From: Actinostola sp. cb2023
Lineage: Eukaryota; Cnidaria; Anthozoa; Actiniaria; Actinostolidae
Length of the DNA: 64,000 nucleotides
Direction: 5' to 3'
Assembly: GCA_033675265.1 (NCBI GenBank)
Contig: JAUJYZ010000351.1
Span: 49,083-113,082, forward strand
Every line of letters starts with the position of its first letter. Position 1 is the first letter of the stretch. A program made the translations under genes and the position numbers. This document shows, piece after piece, positions 22,527 to 33,619 of this stretch. The notes under the pieces are model-generated. The model saw only the letters and a list, made by a program, of their open reading frames with translations, did no database searches and was not told where the DNA came from.

Positions 22527-23025
22527 TAAATATATTTCTTTTGTTTGGGTGTTTATTTGATTTCACAAATTGTTAATGTGAATTTCTGATATCATTCTTT
22601 CAAAATAAATTGATGAAGTTATTTTCATGGATTATATTTTAGTAAAACTTAAGTGTTTTCATATTTTGGTTCGACTTAGATGTATTTGCATGTTGGTTCA
22701 TTTGCCATTGGCATATTCGCATATTTCGTGTTGGCATATTTTGATCCAATCTATGTGTTGGCATACTTCGTCCAACCTACGTGTCGGCCTAATTTGGTCA
22801 AACCTTTGTTGTTGGCATATTTTGGCAGTTAGGGGGTGGCGATTAGTGACTACTGTGTGGTGTTTTCAATCTGCCAAGTCACCTTCTGCCAGTTAATAGC
22901 ACCTTCTGCCATAATGTTGTTATGTTTTATGGTATTGTAACTTTGTTCAATGTATGTTTGTTATTGATTGTATTTATTTTGCAGTACACACTATTTTTTT
23001 TTCAGTTCATTTTCTTTCAGATTGC

Positions 23026-23460
23026 CTCGTAAAAGTTCTCATATGAAACTTCCTTCAGCTGCAATAATGGAAGCTGCACCTCTAGCCAGAAGAAGACGTA
23101 CATCGTCAGGAGTCCCCCATACAACTACTAGTACTGCTACCATCAGCATTCAAAAAGTTTCCCAGTCTGTCCTGGCTTCTCTACAATCTTCAAATGCCGC
23201 AAGTAGTGCAAATGTTAATAGCTTAAACGAATCCATCTCCATTATCTTTGTCTGATTCAGGTCGCTCTGATGATGATTCCGGGGAAGCGGCTGTTGTACA
23301 GGGGTCAGTAGCTGCTGTCCTGGGTAACCTGTCGGGTGAGTTGACACAAATATAGTTGCTGAGCCCAGGAATGTCTTTCTTTCAAAAAGTCTTCCAATTG
23401 GTATGGGAATACAAGATAAAGTTAAGGCAAAATATAACAAGTTCAGTTTCCAGTACCAGG
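23026..23460 (+). pseudogene. Gag relic, N-terminal half, of the second DIRS/Ngaro-type element
   Basis: A basic, Ser/Thr-rich N terminus (LARRRRTSSGVPHTTT, then SVLASLQSSNA) continues through two frame changes. It reaches a segment near 23,385-23,430 that reads SLPIGMGIQDKVKAKY. This corresponds to SIAVSLGSRVSARLKAKIW of the Gag at 5.5 kb. Nothing after it is recognisable. Confidence 0.4.
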
Positions 23461-24370
23461 AAGTCTGTCAAGGAGCGCCATGACATGTGTAATATTCTAG
23501 AAGAAAATATCATTGCTAGATATGAAGTATATTAAGACAATACAGAAGCCGGGAACTTACACACATAGAAGACTCTGCTTACAAGTTATTTCTCGAATTA
23601 GAAGTACTTAGAACAAACGAAATTAACAATGTAAATCTGCTTGAACACAAAGAGGGAATGATTGACTGTGCACTAGTGAGCACCATACAAGACAAGCGAT
23701 TCAGGAGAAATGGGAAGCAATCTTTCCAGAAGCAGATCTTTACCAAGAAGGTAAAGTAATTTGCCTGTAAATAGGATTTTTATGCCTTCCCTCCTGTTAC
23801 TAAATTTGATTAGCTTAAATGGTTACAATATGGTAACCCTGTGTAGTTGTTGTTTGACAATAATAATAATGCATTTCCATAATAAATGGCTCTTCATCCA
23901 TGTGGCTTCTTGGCATGGGTCCCATTGTATTCACCACCCCCTCTAGGGCGTCAAGTTCATCACATGATGCATGCTGTTTGGGACGCCATTTGCCTTCAAT
24001 CATTGACAAAGGATAGAACTGACTTGTAAGGGCAGCAGTTCTATCTCTCACACAATATATCCATCAGTGATCTTGACCACCTATGGGAAGTGTAAAACTG
24101 TCTAACAGGGGCAGCAGTCTTATCTTTGCCATGGAATTCATGTGATTGTAGTTAATGTCATCTTTCCACGAGTGATATCACTGGGATCTCCTTGTATTAT
24201 TATTTGATATTTGTTACTATCTGTTGCAATGATAGAACTGCTTGCAAGGGCAGCAGCCTTTATCCTTCAAATTCTGCACTACCTACTTTTACATATTGTT
24301 GACAGCCAGCGAGATAACTTGAAAACCAGGTATGTGCAATACCTCGTACTGTATACCGTATTTATACATC
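23461..24370. other. Non-coding interval
   Basis: No supported gene. The word gggcagcagt(c/t) recurs at about 24,029, 24,108 and 24,248, each near a ttatc, as a loose repeat. Confidence 0.4.
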
Positions 24371-24379
24371 TTTTTTAGT

Positions 24380-24720
24380 AGAATTTCATGATTGTGTCAC
24401 ATGTTTTGAGAAGTCTAGAAAAATTCCACAAGTTATCTAGCTATTGTATATGTAGTCTCTAGAGTTTCCAGGATTGATTGCTGGTTGAATGACCTTTTCT
24501 AAACCCAAATTGATAATTAATGAGTATAGATTGTTTTTCAAGAAACGAAACAAGTTTATCATATACCAATCTTTCCAGTATTTTAGCAAAGGGGGAGATA
24601 ATAGCTACAGGCCTGCAATTCCTTAATTCAGTGACACTGCCATTTTTTAAATTACGTGTTATTCTTAATATTTTGAAGCTTTCTGGATCTTCTCCTTTTA
24701 GAGTGATTCATTGTAATTTT
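24380..24720 (-). pseudogene. LINE-type reverse transcriptase relic
   Basis: On the minus strand, in broken frames, the sequence reads CRPVAIISPFAKILERLVYD, then LINYQFGFRKGHST, then a decayed equivalent of the motif A region. These are fingers/palm motifs of non-LTR (Jockey/CR1/RTE-like) reverse transcriptases. Stops and shifts occur throughout and no endonuclease is visible. Confidence 0.55.
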
Positions 24721-25069
24721 TTTTATGGTAACAATAATCACCGGCTGAAAACATTATGGAGTGGTCAATCTCAATATGGAGAATGGAAAATTACCGCATC
24801 GAGTAACGACTAGCCAATCATAGGACAAGGGAACAGTAATTTTTACTTCCTTCGGTAAAGATTACCATTTGTATGTACCACATATTCGCGAAATACAGTT
24901 TCATCTCTTATAAAATGGTGAAATTATGTTACCATCTTTTCTTTCTTTCTTCTTTGAAGCTGTATTTGTGAATGATATGGCCGTACTTAGAAAATAAGAA
25001 TTTGAATTTTTTCAAGATCATTCGGTCACGCAAGTAATCCATGGCGCGTGGTTCACAGATGTCAGGCTA

Positions 25070-26335
25070 TTGATAAAGGAAAGGAAACTATATTATATTT
25101 ACTTCGGCCAAAAGAAAAAGAGGAAGATATACCTGTCACTTATAATAGACAGTATGGATCAGGCAAAAACAAACCTTCCTCACGTTACTACCATATCAAA
25201 AGTAAGTTAAACAGAAAATAATGATATATGTACTTTTCATAGTGTAAACAAGGTTTTGGTCCTTACGTAACTTTTTTTTCCAGACAAAGCCATCTCATTA
25301 CTTAAAAACTCATGTGACTGGGGCCCTATCACATGGCCACAAAAGAGTCTTCAGCTATATAGATGTTTTGTGCTGGAAACATGATTCCAATTTGACACTC
25401 AATGTTCTTCTGAGTATTCTTTTGGAATTAGCCAAGGTAATTATTTTTAAAAGTTACGAGACAAAATAATACTATTATAATGAATATGTTTAGTTTCACC
25501 GAGTTACTAGATATTATAAAGCTCACTAAACACACTATTCTAGAAGCGTTTCATGTATAATAATCATTGTTCAGTTTAGATCTTTTCTTTTATTTTTTCA
25601 GTCTTTTTTGTCTGTTTAGCATGGTCAGCTACCTCCGTTTCTACTACTCCAGATGCATAACTGTTATAGGGAGTGCAAAACCAAGTACATCATGGCTTTT
25701 GCTTCCTATTTGGTGGAGATGGAAATATTTAAAGAGGTGAAAGTTGTTATCCATACTATAGTTCGTGACAACAACGTCATCATATATGTTTGTAGCACTA
25801 CAACAACGTATTTGTAATATTTTGTTGATCACTCAGATATCTTTCTTGATGGTTGGCCACACACACGTGGACCAGGTCGAACAGTTTTTTCAGTGTTTTT
25901 CTTTATCCACTATCATGTCCATATGCTCCTTGATTTCTCTCTCTGCAATCTTCGTTGTACTCTAATGCATTTTTATAAACATTTTCATACTCTAAAACTG
26001 CGAAATACCAATGTGATGTCAGTCCCACAGTTACACGACACCATCAAAAAGTCATATACCCCCAGCCAGAAAGTCATGATTTGAATACAATGTTTGATTT
26101 GAATACAATGTTTGATATATCGGGTTGGCTAATGCCAAATATTACACAAATTCAAAATCATGTGTACCCCCACTGCTTCACGTTCTTCCTTGGTGAGGAC
26201 GAGAAAGCAAAAATGCTCTACAAAAACTGGGCCCAAGACGAATCGTGGCATCCACAAGAGCCAATTTCAATCCTAGCGACTATACCAGAAGGTATACCAC
26301 AACTGCTATGCCCAGGACTAGGGGGAAGTCACGAG
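25070..26335 (+). pseudogene. Multi-exon DDE-transposase-like gene (DUF7869-type), altered catalytic residues
   Basis: Exons with good splice sites can be traced. The first, to 25,201, has IIDSMDQAKTNLPHVTT. The second is 25284-25436 (YLKTHVTGALSHGHKRVFSY). The third is 25620-25736 (LPPFLLLQMHNCYRECKTKY), and the fourth starts at 25837 (FLMVGHTHVDQVEQFF). A last one around 26,080-26,330 has KMLYKNWAQDESWHPQEP. I recall a widespread invertebrate family with D, DN and HTHED positions. Here DN reads HN and HTHED reads HTHVD, so acidic residues look lost. The family name is from memory. Confidence 0.45.
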
Positions 26336-27021
26336 CTTGACACAGAAAGTTTAAAAGCCAAAACAAAATCAAGCTCACACAGAATGTCAAATGAGGAAAT
26401 CCTTTGGTGGAATAAGTTGATCAGTGACGAAATCAGCAAACTTGAAAAGTGGGACCTCATGACAGAACAACAACACTGTGGCAAAGAACAATGGATGATG
26501 AACACTCTGTAAAAAAACACCAAGATCGTAAAGAGACAGAGAAGGAAGAAGTGCCAGCTGATGAAGAAAGAAGAGACAACGAACTAAACCGATTGCTTGA
26601 AAAAGAACACCACTTCCCCCCTGTAAGTTTTTATTTATTTGTAAAACCGCACATGGAAATGACCTAAAACATTTACCGGACGTGATAGGTAACTTACCAT
26701 ATTTCCTTGAATAATCGCACTGCTCTGAAAATCGCCCCCTTTTTGACAAAACTAAGACATAATTCCCCTGCTCGAGTAATCACTACATCGATAATCGCCC
26801 CTTTTTAATGTGGTTACATGAAATTTAAGCAAAGTTAAACTCTAGCCAAATACCGCATACAATGATCGCTAGCATTCTCGCTCATGCTGCTGGCCAGTGG
26901 TGTCGTTAGCTTAGCCACATGAAATAAAGTTGAACTTGAACTTGAATGCCTGGATGTCAGTTGTTCACGTGGCAAGTGCATTCCAGGCCACGTGATATTG
27001 CACAGACAGTCATGCCTGTTA

Positions 27022-27707
27022 CAGGGTTCACACAGAATGTCCACAATAAAATTCGATGTTAATATCCATGTTTGGCTCTTGATTGCTCGGATTATTTCTT
27101 TACATTTCTATATATACTATTTTTCCTTTCCTTTTTTGTACTTGTGTCTGTGTGTATACATGTGTGAATGACTTCTTTATCTTTATGATAATCTCAATGT
27201 CTTGCTATCTAGCCCGATTAGTTCTTTTGGTTATTTCTAGGTAGCTACTACCCCATGTTTGTATTATTCTTTCTTCTTAGTTAATTATATTATTGTAAAT
27301 CCTGTGGTATTGCAAAAATAAATTGAATTGAATTGAAAATTGAATGACTTTTCCATGGCTTTTCCATGACCTGGCACTTAAATCCATGACCTAAATTGAA
27401 GAATTACTAACAGTAACAAGACACAGATACCACCGAAGCTGTGACCTCTCCTCTCGCTTTAATAGAAATTCCATTTATGGTTTAATCACTTTGAAATGTG
27501 TTTTACAGCTACCTAGCAAGTTTACAAATCTAGCCTTGACAACTATAATCTTCTGAACATTTTTTGGATATTGTAAAGGTAATAAAATTCCATGACTTTT
27601 CCATGACTTATGACATTTTTGTGAAATTCCATGACTTTTCCAGGCCTGGTAAATGATTTTCTAAATTCAATGACTTTCCATGACTTTCCATGACCGTGTG
27701 AACCCTG
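27022..27707. mobile_element. MITE-like element with perfect 12-bp terminal inverted repeats
   Basis: The ends are CAGGGTTCACAC (27022-27033) and GTGTGAACCCTG (27696-27707), flanked on both sides by tgtta, a 5-bp target duplication. The right part is rich in ttccatgacttttcc words, seen in many animal non-autonomous DNA elements. No transposase is present. The internal block 27,060-27,340 looks like a separate insertion. Confidence 0.7.
27060..27342 (+). mobile_element. LINE 3' tail nested in the MITE-like element
   Basis: The block ends with attgcaaaaataaattgaattgaattga, a short tandem ttgaa tail. This is the typical 3' end of truncated CR1/Jockey-like insertions. No coding part is kept. Confidence 0.4.
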
Positions 27708-27881
27708 TGTTAGTTGTACATGTTTGCACGTGCCCAGCGCGTGTCAGTCACGTGACATCACGCCATGCAATCATGCTTGGTTCACGTTTCGCTATTCATT
27801 CACGCTAGAATTCGCTATTCTCTATTCGCTATTTGCAGCATCGCTATTCTATATTTTCACTCGCAATTGAAGTCAATTCCG

Positions 27882-28688
27882 ATGCCCCGAACTACCAGGA
27901 ACAGCCGCTATGCCATCGTAGTGTCCTCAACCTCGTCAACTGTGACGAATAATACCGCTTCGATGAGTACGATGCCATCTAGTTCGTCGTCAGGCACAGC
28001 GTGTGTCAAGTCTTTCCAGGATTGTCAGGAGTTGATCCGTGAAGTTGTGCAAGTCGTACTGGCCGCAACTGCACAGTCCGGGACACCCGTACAGCAAAAC
28101 GCCGGTAGTGGAGCGTCCTCCAGATCATTGTCGTTACCAACGCTTCCACGAGCTGCATCGATGCCCGTTACGCAAACTCAGGACTCACCAGGTATGTCAG
28201 CAATGTCCATTACCACGTTTGTCAGCACATTCAGTTTACCTTCGACGCCGCTTAGCGCAATTACGACCGAGTCGGCCTCGATGGCCGGTCCCACGACCAC
28301 AGCAGTTAATCCAATAGCGCCACAATCAAACATCGACGTTGTTCCACCCTCGTCAATGCCCAGCTTCATTCCTGTGCTTCACCAGCCGTTTGTAGTTGGT
28401 CCACGTTACTCTCCCGTTCCAGCGAAGCTAGTGACACAGATCGTGAGCGGAAAATGTGTGGACCTAAGGGAACTGATAGCTGCAAACCTCGTGGAGTCGG
28501 CCAATGAACCCCAGCTATTCTTTGATGGTCGTGTTGTCCTCACGTCTACGCCAAAACGCCAACGGCGCCGTGTTGAAGACATCGTGACTTGGATGGTGGC
28601 CTTTGGCATTTATGTGCTTGTCCTTTCGTCATACTTCAAACTTGGAATTCACACCATTCCACCCAAAACCATGATTACAGACTGGTAA
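27882..28688 (+). CDS. DIRS-type Gag-like protein (third Gag lineage), C-terminally truncated
   Basis: The frame starts MPRTTRNSR, a basic opening like that of the Gag at 5.5 kb, and has a long Ser/Thr/Pro-rich linker to about residue 175. The conserved core follows (PAKLVTQIVSGKCVDLRELI, then RRRRVEDIVTWMVAFGIYVLV). It breaks off into unrelated codons after residue 240, so the second half and zinc knuckle are missing. No RT follows. It is an isolated fragment of a DIRS-like element, kept open by chance or recent insertion. Confidence 0.55.
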   Translation: MPRTTRNSRYAIVVSSTSSTVTNNTASMSTMPSSSSSGTACVKSFQDCQELIREVVQVVLAATAQSGTPVQQNAGSGASSRSLSLPTLPRAASMPVTQTQDSPGMSAMSITTFVSTFSLPSTPLSAITTESASMAGPTTTAVNPIAPQSNIDVVPPSSMPSFIPVLHQPFVVGPRYSPVPAKLVTQIVSGKCVDLRELIAANLVESANEPQLFFDGRVVLTSTPKRQRRRVEDIVTWMVAFGIYVLVLSSYFKLGIHTIPPKTMITDW

Positions 28689-28689
28689 T

Positions 28690-29730
28690 ACAGGATATTA
28701 ACACTCACGGACAGTCTAGTCTATGGGGTGAGATTCCTGTAGTATCAACCATCACTGACATCTTGGATGCGTTTTTACAAACAGACAAGCAGATAAACAG
28801 ACAAGCAGACAACCAAAAGTTACAAGAGTTACAATGACAGTACAATTTCTTTTTTAATTTCCCCTTTTACTTTTACATGCTACCCTCGTCTTTAACTTAC
28901 TTACTTACTTACATTAAGTAAAAGGACTGCCTGATTTGTTTTTGGTTTGCTATGATTCTTGTTATGTAATAATAGTTACTAAAACCAACTTGATAATAAT
29001 TTATTAGATTGCATTTTTTGAAAACCAACATGCATAAGAACAAGTTTTCAATATGTCTGCACCGTTGCTGCTAATTGACGAGGAACTTTTATATATATAG
29101 TCTATAATCAGCATATTCAACTTTAATTGAAATTGTAACTGTAATTGGATGCTTAAGTAAGAGTGACAGATTAATTAGAGCTTAAGGACGAAAGACGTCA
29201 GTGAAAACGGAGCGCATCTAACCACAGCATATTGTATTGCGAGCAGAACACACAGATTGTAACAGAGGGCCGATGTGAAATAAACGATCAAATCAAAGAG
29301 AATTGTAGTGTAGTGTACAGTCTGTGAAACTAGCGACAGTGGGTACTGAGAGCGAGAAACCAGTTCCGCAAAACTTATAAAATATGGTAATGAAGCACCT
29401 AATACATCATCCATGTCCACACCAAACCTCAACATCATTCCGTTTTCATCCATCATCTCACCATCTTAAATTCCTTCCACCAACCACCTCGCCTGTCTCA
29501 TTAGCTCCACCCATCAGCACATCATTTCCATCCATCACCACATCAACAACCACAATCACAACAGAATCACCAACATCCATATCATTTGATTCACCTTCAT
29601 GTAGTCCCACATTGCCAAATTTGTCAAACATAATGTTCAAAATACCCACGGTAGAAAAAAGGACGATGTCTAAACATCGAAACAAAACTTGATGGCCTAC
29701 TTTCTATTTTTAATAATGTAAATATTAATA
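28690..29730. other. Non-coding interval; one low-complexity open frame
   Basis: The frame 29384-29692 (plus) is a Ser/Thr/Pro/His-rich run without a domain. The minus strand over the same region is also open. I do not call a gene. ttac and caga-type short repeats occur at 28,780-28,810 and 28,900. Confidence 0.35.
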
Positions 29731-29734
29731 TGGA

Positions 29735-29907
29735 AATAATGTAAATATTAAAGTAAATACTTTAGTTCAAATGACCTTATTAATGTAGATATTGTAAATA
29801 TTAAAGTAAATACTTTAGTTCAAATGACCTTATTAATGTAGATATTGTAAATATTAAAGTAAATACTTTAGTTCAAATGACCTTATTAATGTAGATATTG
29901 TAAATAG
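29735..29907. repeat. Three tandem copies of a 53-bp AT-rich unit
   Basis: The unit contains attgtaaatattaaagtaaa and tactttagttcaaatgacct. The tttagtt word occurs at 29,761, 29,814 and 29,867, exactly 53 bp apart. Copies are almost identical. Confidence 0.95.
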
Positions 29908-30625
29908 GGATGTACCTCATAATATTTCTCACTCTAGCAACTCTATTTACATTGAGGAATATATTGCTGATCATTTCTTACATACAATACTTAAAGGCCG
30001 TTTGCTAAGATTTAGAATTAAAGTTTTCTTTTACAAAAGAGGAAAAGGTGGGAAGAAATTGTATGGGAATTTTCTTAAGAATAAATGGAAAGAGAAACAG
30101 GCACTGAATAAGGATAAACTAAGCCATGTGAAAGAGATAGTGTGTTGGCTGCTTCCATGCGAGTAATGATGAAAAACAAAAATATGGGTGTAATGCATCA
30201 AAGCCATTGACAAGGCACTCTATGGAGAGCATAGAGATACATGCAACTTAAAACAAAACGTGTAATATATATTTATTGATATAGTTAAAAATATTTTACA
30301 TTTGTTACATTTTCACATTTAGTGATTGTAACATTACATTAATTATTACTACCTGAAGTTTGCAGAACCACAATAAATTATTACATCATAAAATAACACT
30401 GTTTTTATTTGTCTGTTCTGTTCCAGCATGATATTCAGTGTTCCTGGTCCACCATACCTGTCGTTTGTCTAATTCATATTTGTTCCTTTTTAAACCAAAC
30501 ATTTCATTTAGCTCGGTGTATGTTTGTCTGTACAAACAACAGCAGAAGTATAATGTCAGCCAGGAAACATCATAAAACTTGCGGGGAATAGAGTGTGAAA
30601 CAGAAAATAAGGAAGTAATCAGGCT
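29908..30625. other. AT-rich non-coding interval
   Basis: No supported gene; short frames only, without recognisable motifs. Confidence 0.4.
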
Positions 30626-31189
30626 ATGTTTCATGATGAAAAAATAGTTTATTATCTTAATATTGCTCAAGCAGCTTGTATTACTTTTCCTGTTATGAAT
30701 GTTGTTTATACTAATTTGAAAATTTTAAATGTTTCTTATACTTCAATTTCTGGTCATGCAATTTTATCTTTACATTGTGATTGTCCGTATTTGCAAGTTT
30801 TGCTTTTGAATAATTGTCCCAGTGTTTGTGAAGATAATTATTTGTACAAAATATTTTGTGTAATTGTAAGTAAAAAAGGGCTTTGTAGAACTTAGGTTGT
30901 TACTTGGTATTGAAGGGTGTCCTGTAACAGACAAAATAATATATCAATATTTGTATCGGGATCTCCCATCGCTAGAAAAAAATTAGTTCCAGATGTTAAG
31001 CTATGTTACTGTGACATTCGTGCCATTATACAAGAAAATAGGATGAAAATAGCAAACCGCAACCCACCATTTTTAAGTGGACAAGTTCATTTGTTGGATG
31101 AATTCGCATCTCAAGAATGGAATTCATATGATTTTGACTTTAATTCCACTCATTTTCTAACCTTTTCTAGCTATTTAAACTTTTCTTAG
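30626..31189 (+). pseudogene. Possible leucine-rich-repeat fragment and unknown frame
   Basis: The first frame (30626-30895) contains LKILNVSYTSISGHAIL and LQVLLLNNCPSVCEDN, which have the spacing of cysteine-containing LRRs as in F-box/LRR proteins. A second frame (30917-31189) has no clear domain (VKLCYCDIRAIIQENRMKI). The codon use is very AT-rich. Low-confidence remains of one gene or two. Confidence 0.25.
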
Positions 31190-32044
31190 ACTTTCGAATA
31201 GGCCTTCCTATTTCTGTTGCTACGCTTCCCAGGGAAGGTCTTTTCAAGCTTGATTCCCACCAATTTTAGCGACCCAAAAATGGGTCGCTGCATAATAATT
31301 AAGCGTTAACCAATCAGCAAGCAGGTAGTCGTCTCAGGTTGCTTTGGGTCAAGTCACCATGAAATCGATATCCGAGACATTGAAAAAAGCCCAAAGAATA
31401 ACAGAATACAAATAATTACGTCAGTATCAGCATCACACGATTGAATAATTTTTGTTGAGAGATGTTTTTGTTTCGACACCTACACCTTTTTGTTTCAGCA
31501 CCTACACCTTTGGATTATATGTGTGAGGGAAATGGAAAAACTGTCGTTATGGTCAACAACTCGAACTTTAAGCAAATTTTTCTTTTTCTCTCACAAGAAG
31601 TTAGGTCTGTAGTCTTTGTTACAAATAACTTTGGCACAGAGCAAACAAATCATGCGAGGAGGAAACACACACTCACTGCGAAGTTCTTGACAGCCCATTC
31701 TTAGAATTTGTGAAACTGTTCACATTCTTAAACCTATTGTTTTACTTACACCACACTACATCCGTCTTGTCGAACAAAATCCCTACTTTTACACTCTTTG
31801 AAGCAATGGTTCTTTTTAAATAAAACTAGTTTTAGTAAATTAAATGACTAATATTTCCATTATTAGATTTCACATATTGGTTCACTGTGTATTGAACTAA
31901 CTTGTAAATGTATGTATATTCAAACTATAAAATATAAAATACGAGTGATAACATAATCTTCTTCGAGTTAAGGTCCAAAACAATTATTTACTCCAATACA
32001 AGGATTGTGATTGCCAAAGTTGTGAATTACTTACTTCTCTAAAA
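31190..32044. other. Non-coding interval with a perfect hairpin
   Basis: At 31268-31289 agcgaccca and tgggtcgct form a perfect 9-bp stem with an aaaa loop. Nothing else is supported. Confidence 0.5.
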
Positions 32045-32261
32045 GATTTGATACAGAAATTTAACGCTAGAAAACTCTTAAAATCCATGAGTGCAAGAAA
32101 TTTTAGAGAAAACCAGATGACGTTTCAATGCAGCTTCACGTCATTATCAAGTCAAGAAACTAGAAATGAGAATTTCGTAATTTCATAATGATGTGAAGCA
32201 ACGTTTCTTCTACTCTTATGGATTTTAAGAGTTTTCTAACGTCAAATTTCTGTATCAAATC
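32045..32261. mobile_element. Fold-back element, 217 bp
   Basis: The first 44 bp (from gatttgatacagaaattt to cttaaaatccat) return inverted at 32218-32261 with only two or three mismatches. Pairing continues inward (cgtttcaatgcagcttcac against gtgaagcaacgtttc). The full length is almost one hairpin, as in fold-back MITEs. No target duplication is obvious. Confidence 0.7.
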
Positions 32262-32635
32262 ATTTTCCAAATCTCTTCTTATACCGATCAAAAAAAGCCC
32301 AAAAACTGTCTTATTTATTTATTTATTTATTTAGTGTAACATTTGATGTAATTCCGCCGTATGGATGCACTGTTACCATAATTATCAAATTCATGAATAA
32401 TTAATGACCAAAATACAATATAAATCATAAGCATAAATCATATTTAAATCGGCAAGATATTCGTCCAGATTTGCATTAAGCTTTAACTTTGATATTCTCA
32501 GTCAATTAAATCTGTTTCTTAAAACTTATATCAATGCATGTAGTGACATATTGTTAGATTTGATACGCGAGTTTACATATTTGAACACATCACTCCAAAT
32601 TTAGGGGGGTACTCCCGTCGATTAATTTTTTAGGG

Positions 32636-32644
32636 TATATATAT
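32636..32644 (+). promoter_or_regulatory. TATA box of the 32.8-kb gene block
   Basis: The run tatatatat follows agggt and lies about 90 bp before a splice donor (gtaagt at 32735). The inferred start of transcription is about 30 bp downstream. A 5' untranslated intron (32735-32823) would place the first ATG at 32832, just after the acceptor. Confidence 0.5.
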
Positions 32645-32831
32645 CACGCCATCGGGGTAGTAAAGTCACTTGAGTCGTGGTCTCAAAGCATAAAGAAGTG
32701 CAAGGAAACATCAAGAAACAGTGGATAAACAAATGTAAGTATGAAGAATTGGGGGGGAAAAAAAGTACATACTCTCTTTTCAATGATTAATCTTTTTTTC
32801 TATCTTTATTTTATTTATTACAGCAGTAAGT

Positions 32832-33368
32832 ATGAAAAGGATAATGGTGAAGAATTATCGTCTACAATTTGGATCGACATTTCCGATATCAATTCTGGAT
32901 GTGGAGGAAAAAGTTGTAGTGCGGCGTAGAACGCGATGCTGGAATAACAACTTGAGAGATGCGGTGATTAGAGAATGCGGTCAATGTCCAATCTGCTTTT
33001 GGGGGGTTGAACGCTGTGCGGTCTGCAATAAGGAGACGGAGGAAACTAAACGATTGTACGAGTTGGGAAGATATCATAATGTAGGGAACGGTCTGGCAGA
33101 GATAATGTACAAACAGGAAACGGAAACAAGAAGTGCGAGATACTGTAGCAAGTGTATAAGCAAGAGGATTAGACCGACACAAGTCCCCGGAACAATTCAC
33201 AACATGGTGTTGGCTATTAACAACGTTTCCCTTCCTCCTGCCTGGGCACGGAGAAGATTTGTCAAATCAATAGTTTTTGACCGGAAAGACGGGGGAAAGG
33301 GAGAGACCCATAATTTATGGAAAGTGATATTAGAAGAAGGGGATAAAGACGCTATTGTTCTTAATTAA
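32832..33368 (+). CDS. Unknown cysteine-rich, probably zinc-binding protein
   Basis: This 178-codon frame starts with an ATG nine bases after a 3' splice site (attacag). Residues 50-75 hold CGQCPIC and CAVC, and residues 118-122 hold CSKC. Four CxxC-like pairs could bind one or two zincs. A conserved segment follows (IHNMVLAINNVSLPPAW, then VFDRKDGGKGETHNLWK), which is also what survives in the decayed copy at 18.1-18.3 kb. I do not know the family. A regulatory or nucleic-acid-binding role is inference from the zinc pairs and position at the element end. Confidence 0.6.
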   Translation: MKRIMVKNYRLQFGSTFPISILDVEEKVVVRRRTRCWNNNLRDAVIRECGQCPICFWGVERCAVCNKETEETKRLYELGRYHNVGNGLAEIMYKQETETRSARYCSKCISKRIRPTQVPGTIHNMVLAINNVSLPPAWARRRFVKSIVFDRKDGGKGETHNLWKVILEEGDKDAIVLN

Positions 33369-33391
33369 TTAATTTCTATGTTTAGACCACT

Positions 33392-33568
33392 ATGAATGAC
33401 AAAGAATGGAAAGAATGGAAAGAAGCTTTAAAGATGACATGGTGTACACTATTGCTTGTCAAGTCTGGGGAACCATTATTTACATGTACTATATGTGGTC
33501 AACATTTTGAAAGTCAAGAGAGTTTATACAAACATATATTTCGTAAAAATAGCAAGAAATGTTATTAA
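33392..33568 (+). CDS. Small single C2H2 zinc-finger protein (58 aa)
   Basis: The frame starts at an ATG 23 bp after the previous stop. It contains one clean finger: FTCTICGQHFESQESLYKHI, with the second histidine position taken by a shifted residue and a trailing cysteine. The N terminus is Lys/Trp-rich. The compact spacing suggests it shares a transcript with its neighbour. The role is unknown; small zinc-finger proteins of this kind occur in many large DNA viruses. Confidence 0.45.
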   Translation: MNDKEWKEWKEALKMTWCTLLLVKSGEPLFTCTICGQHFESQESLYKHIFRKNSKKCY

Positions 33569-33619
33569 AACCGTTATCAACTAATACCATCTCTCTTGTC
33601 TTTTTTATTACTTTACAGA

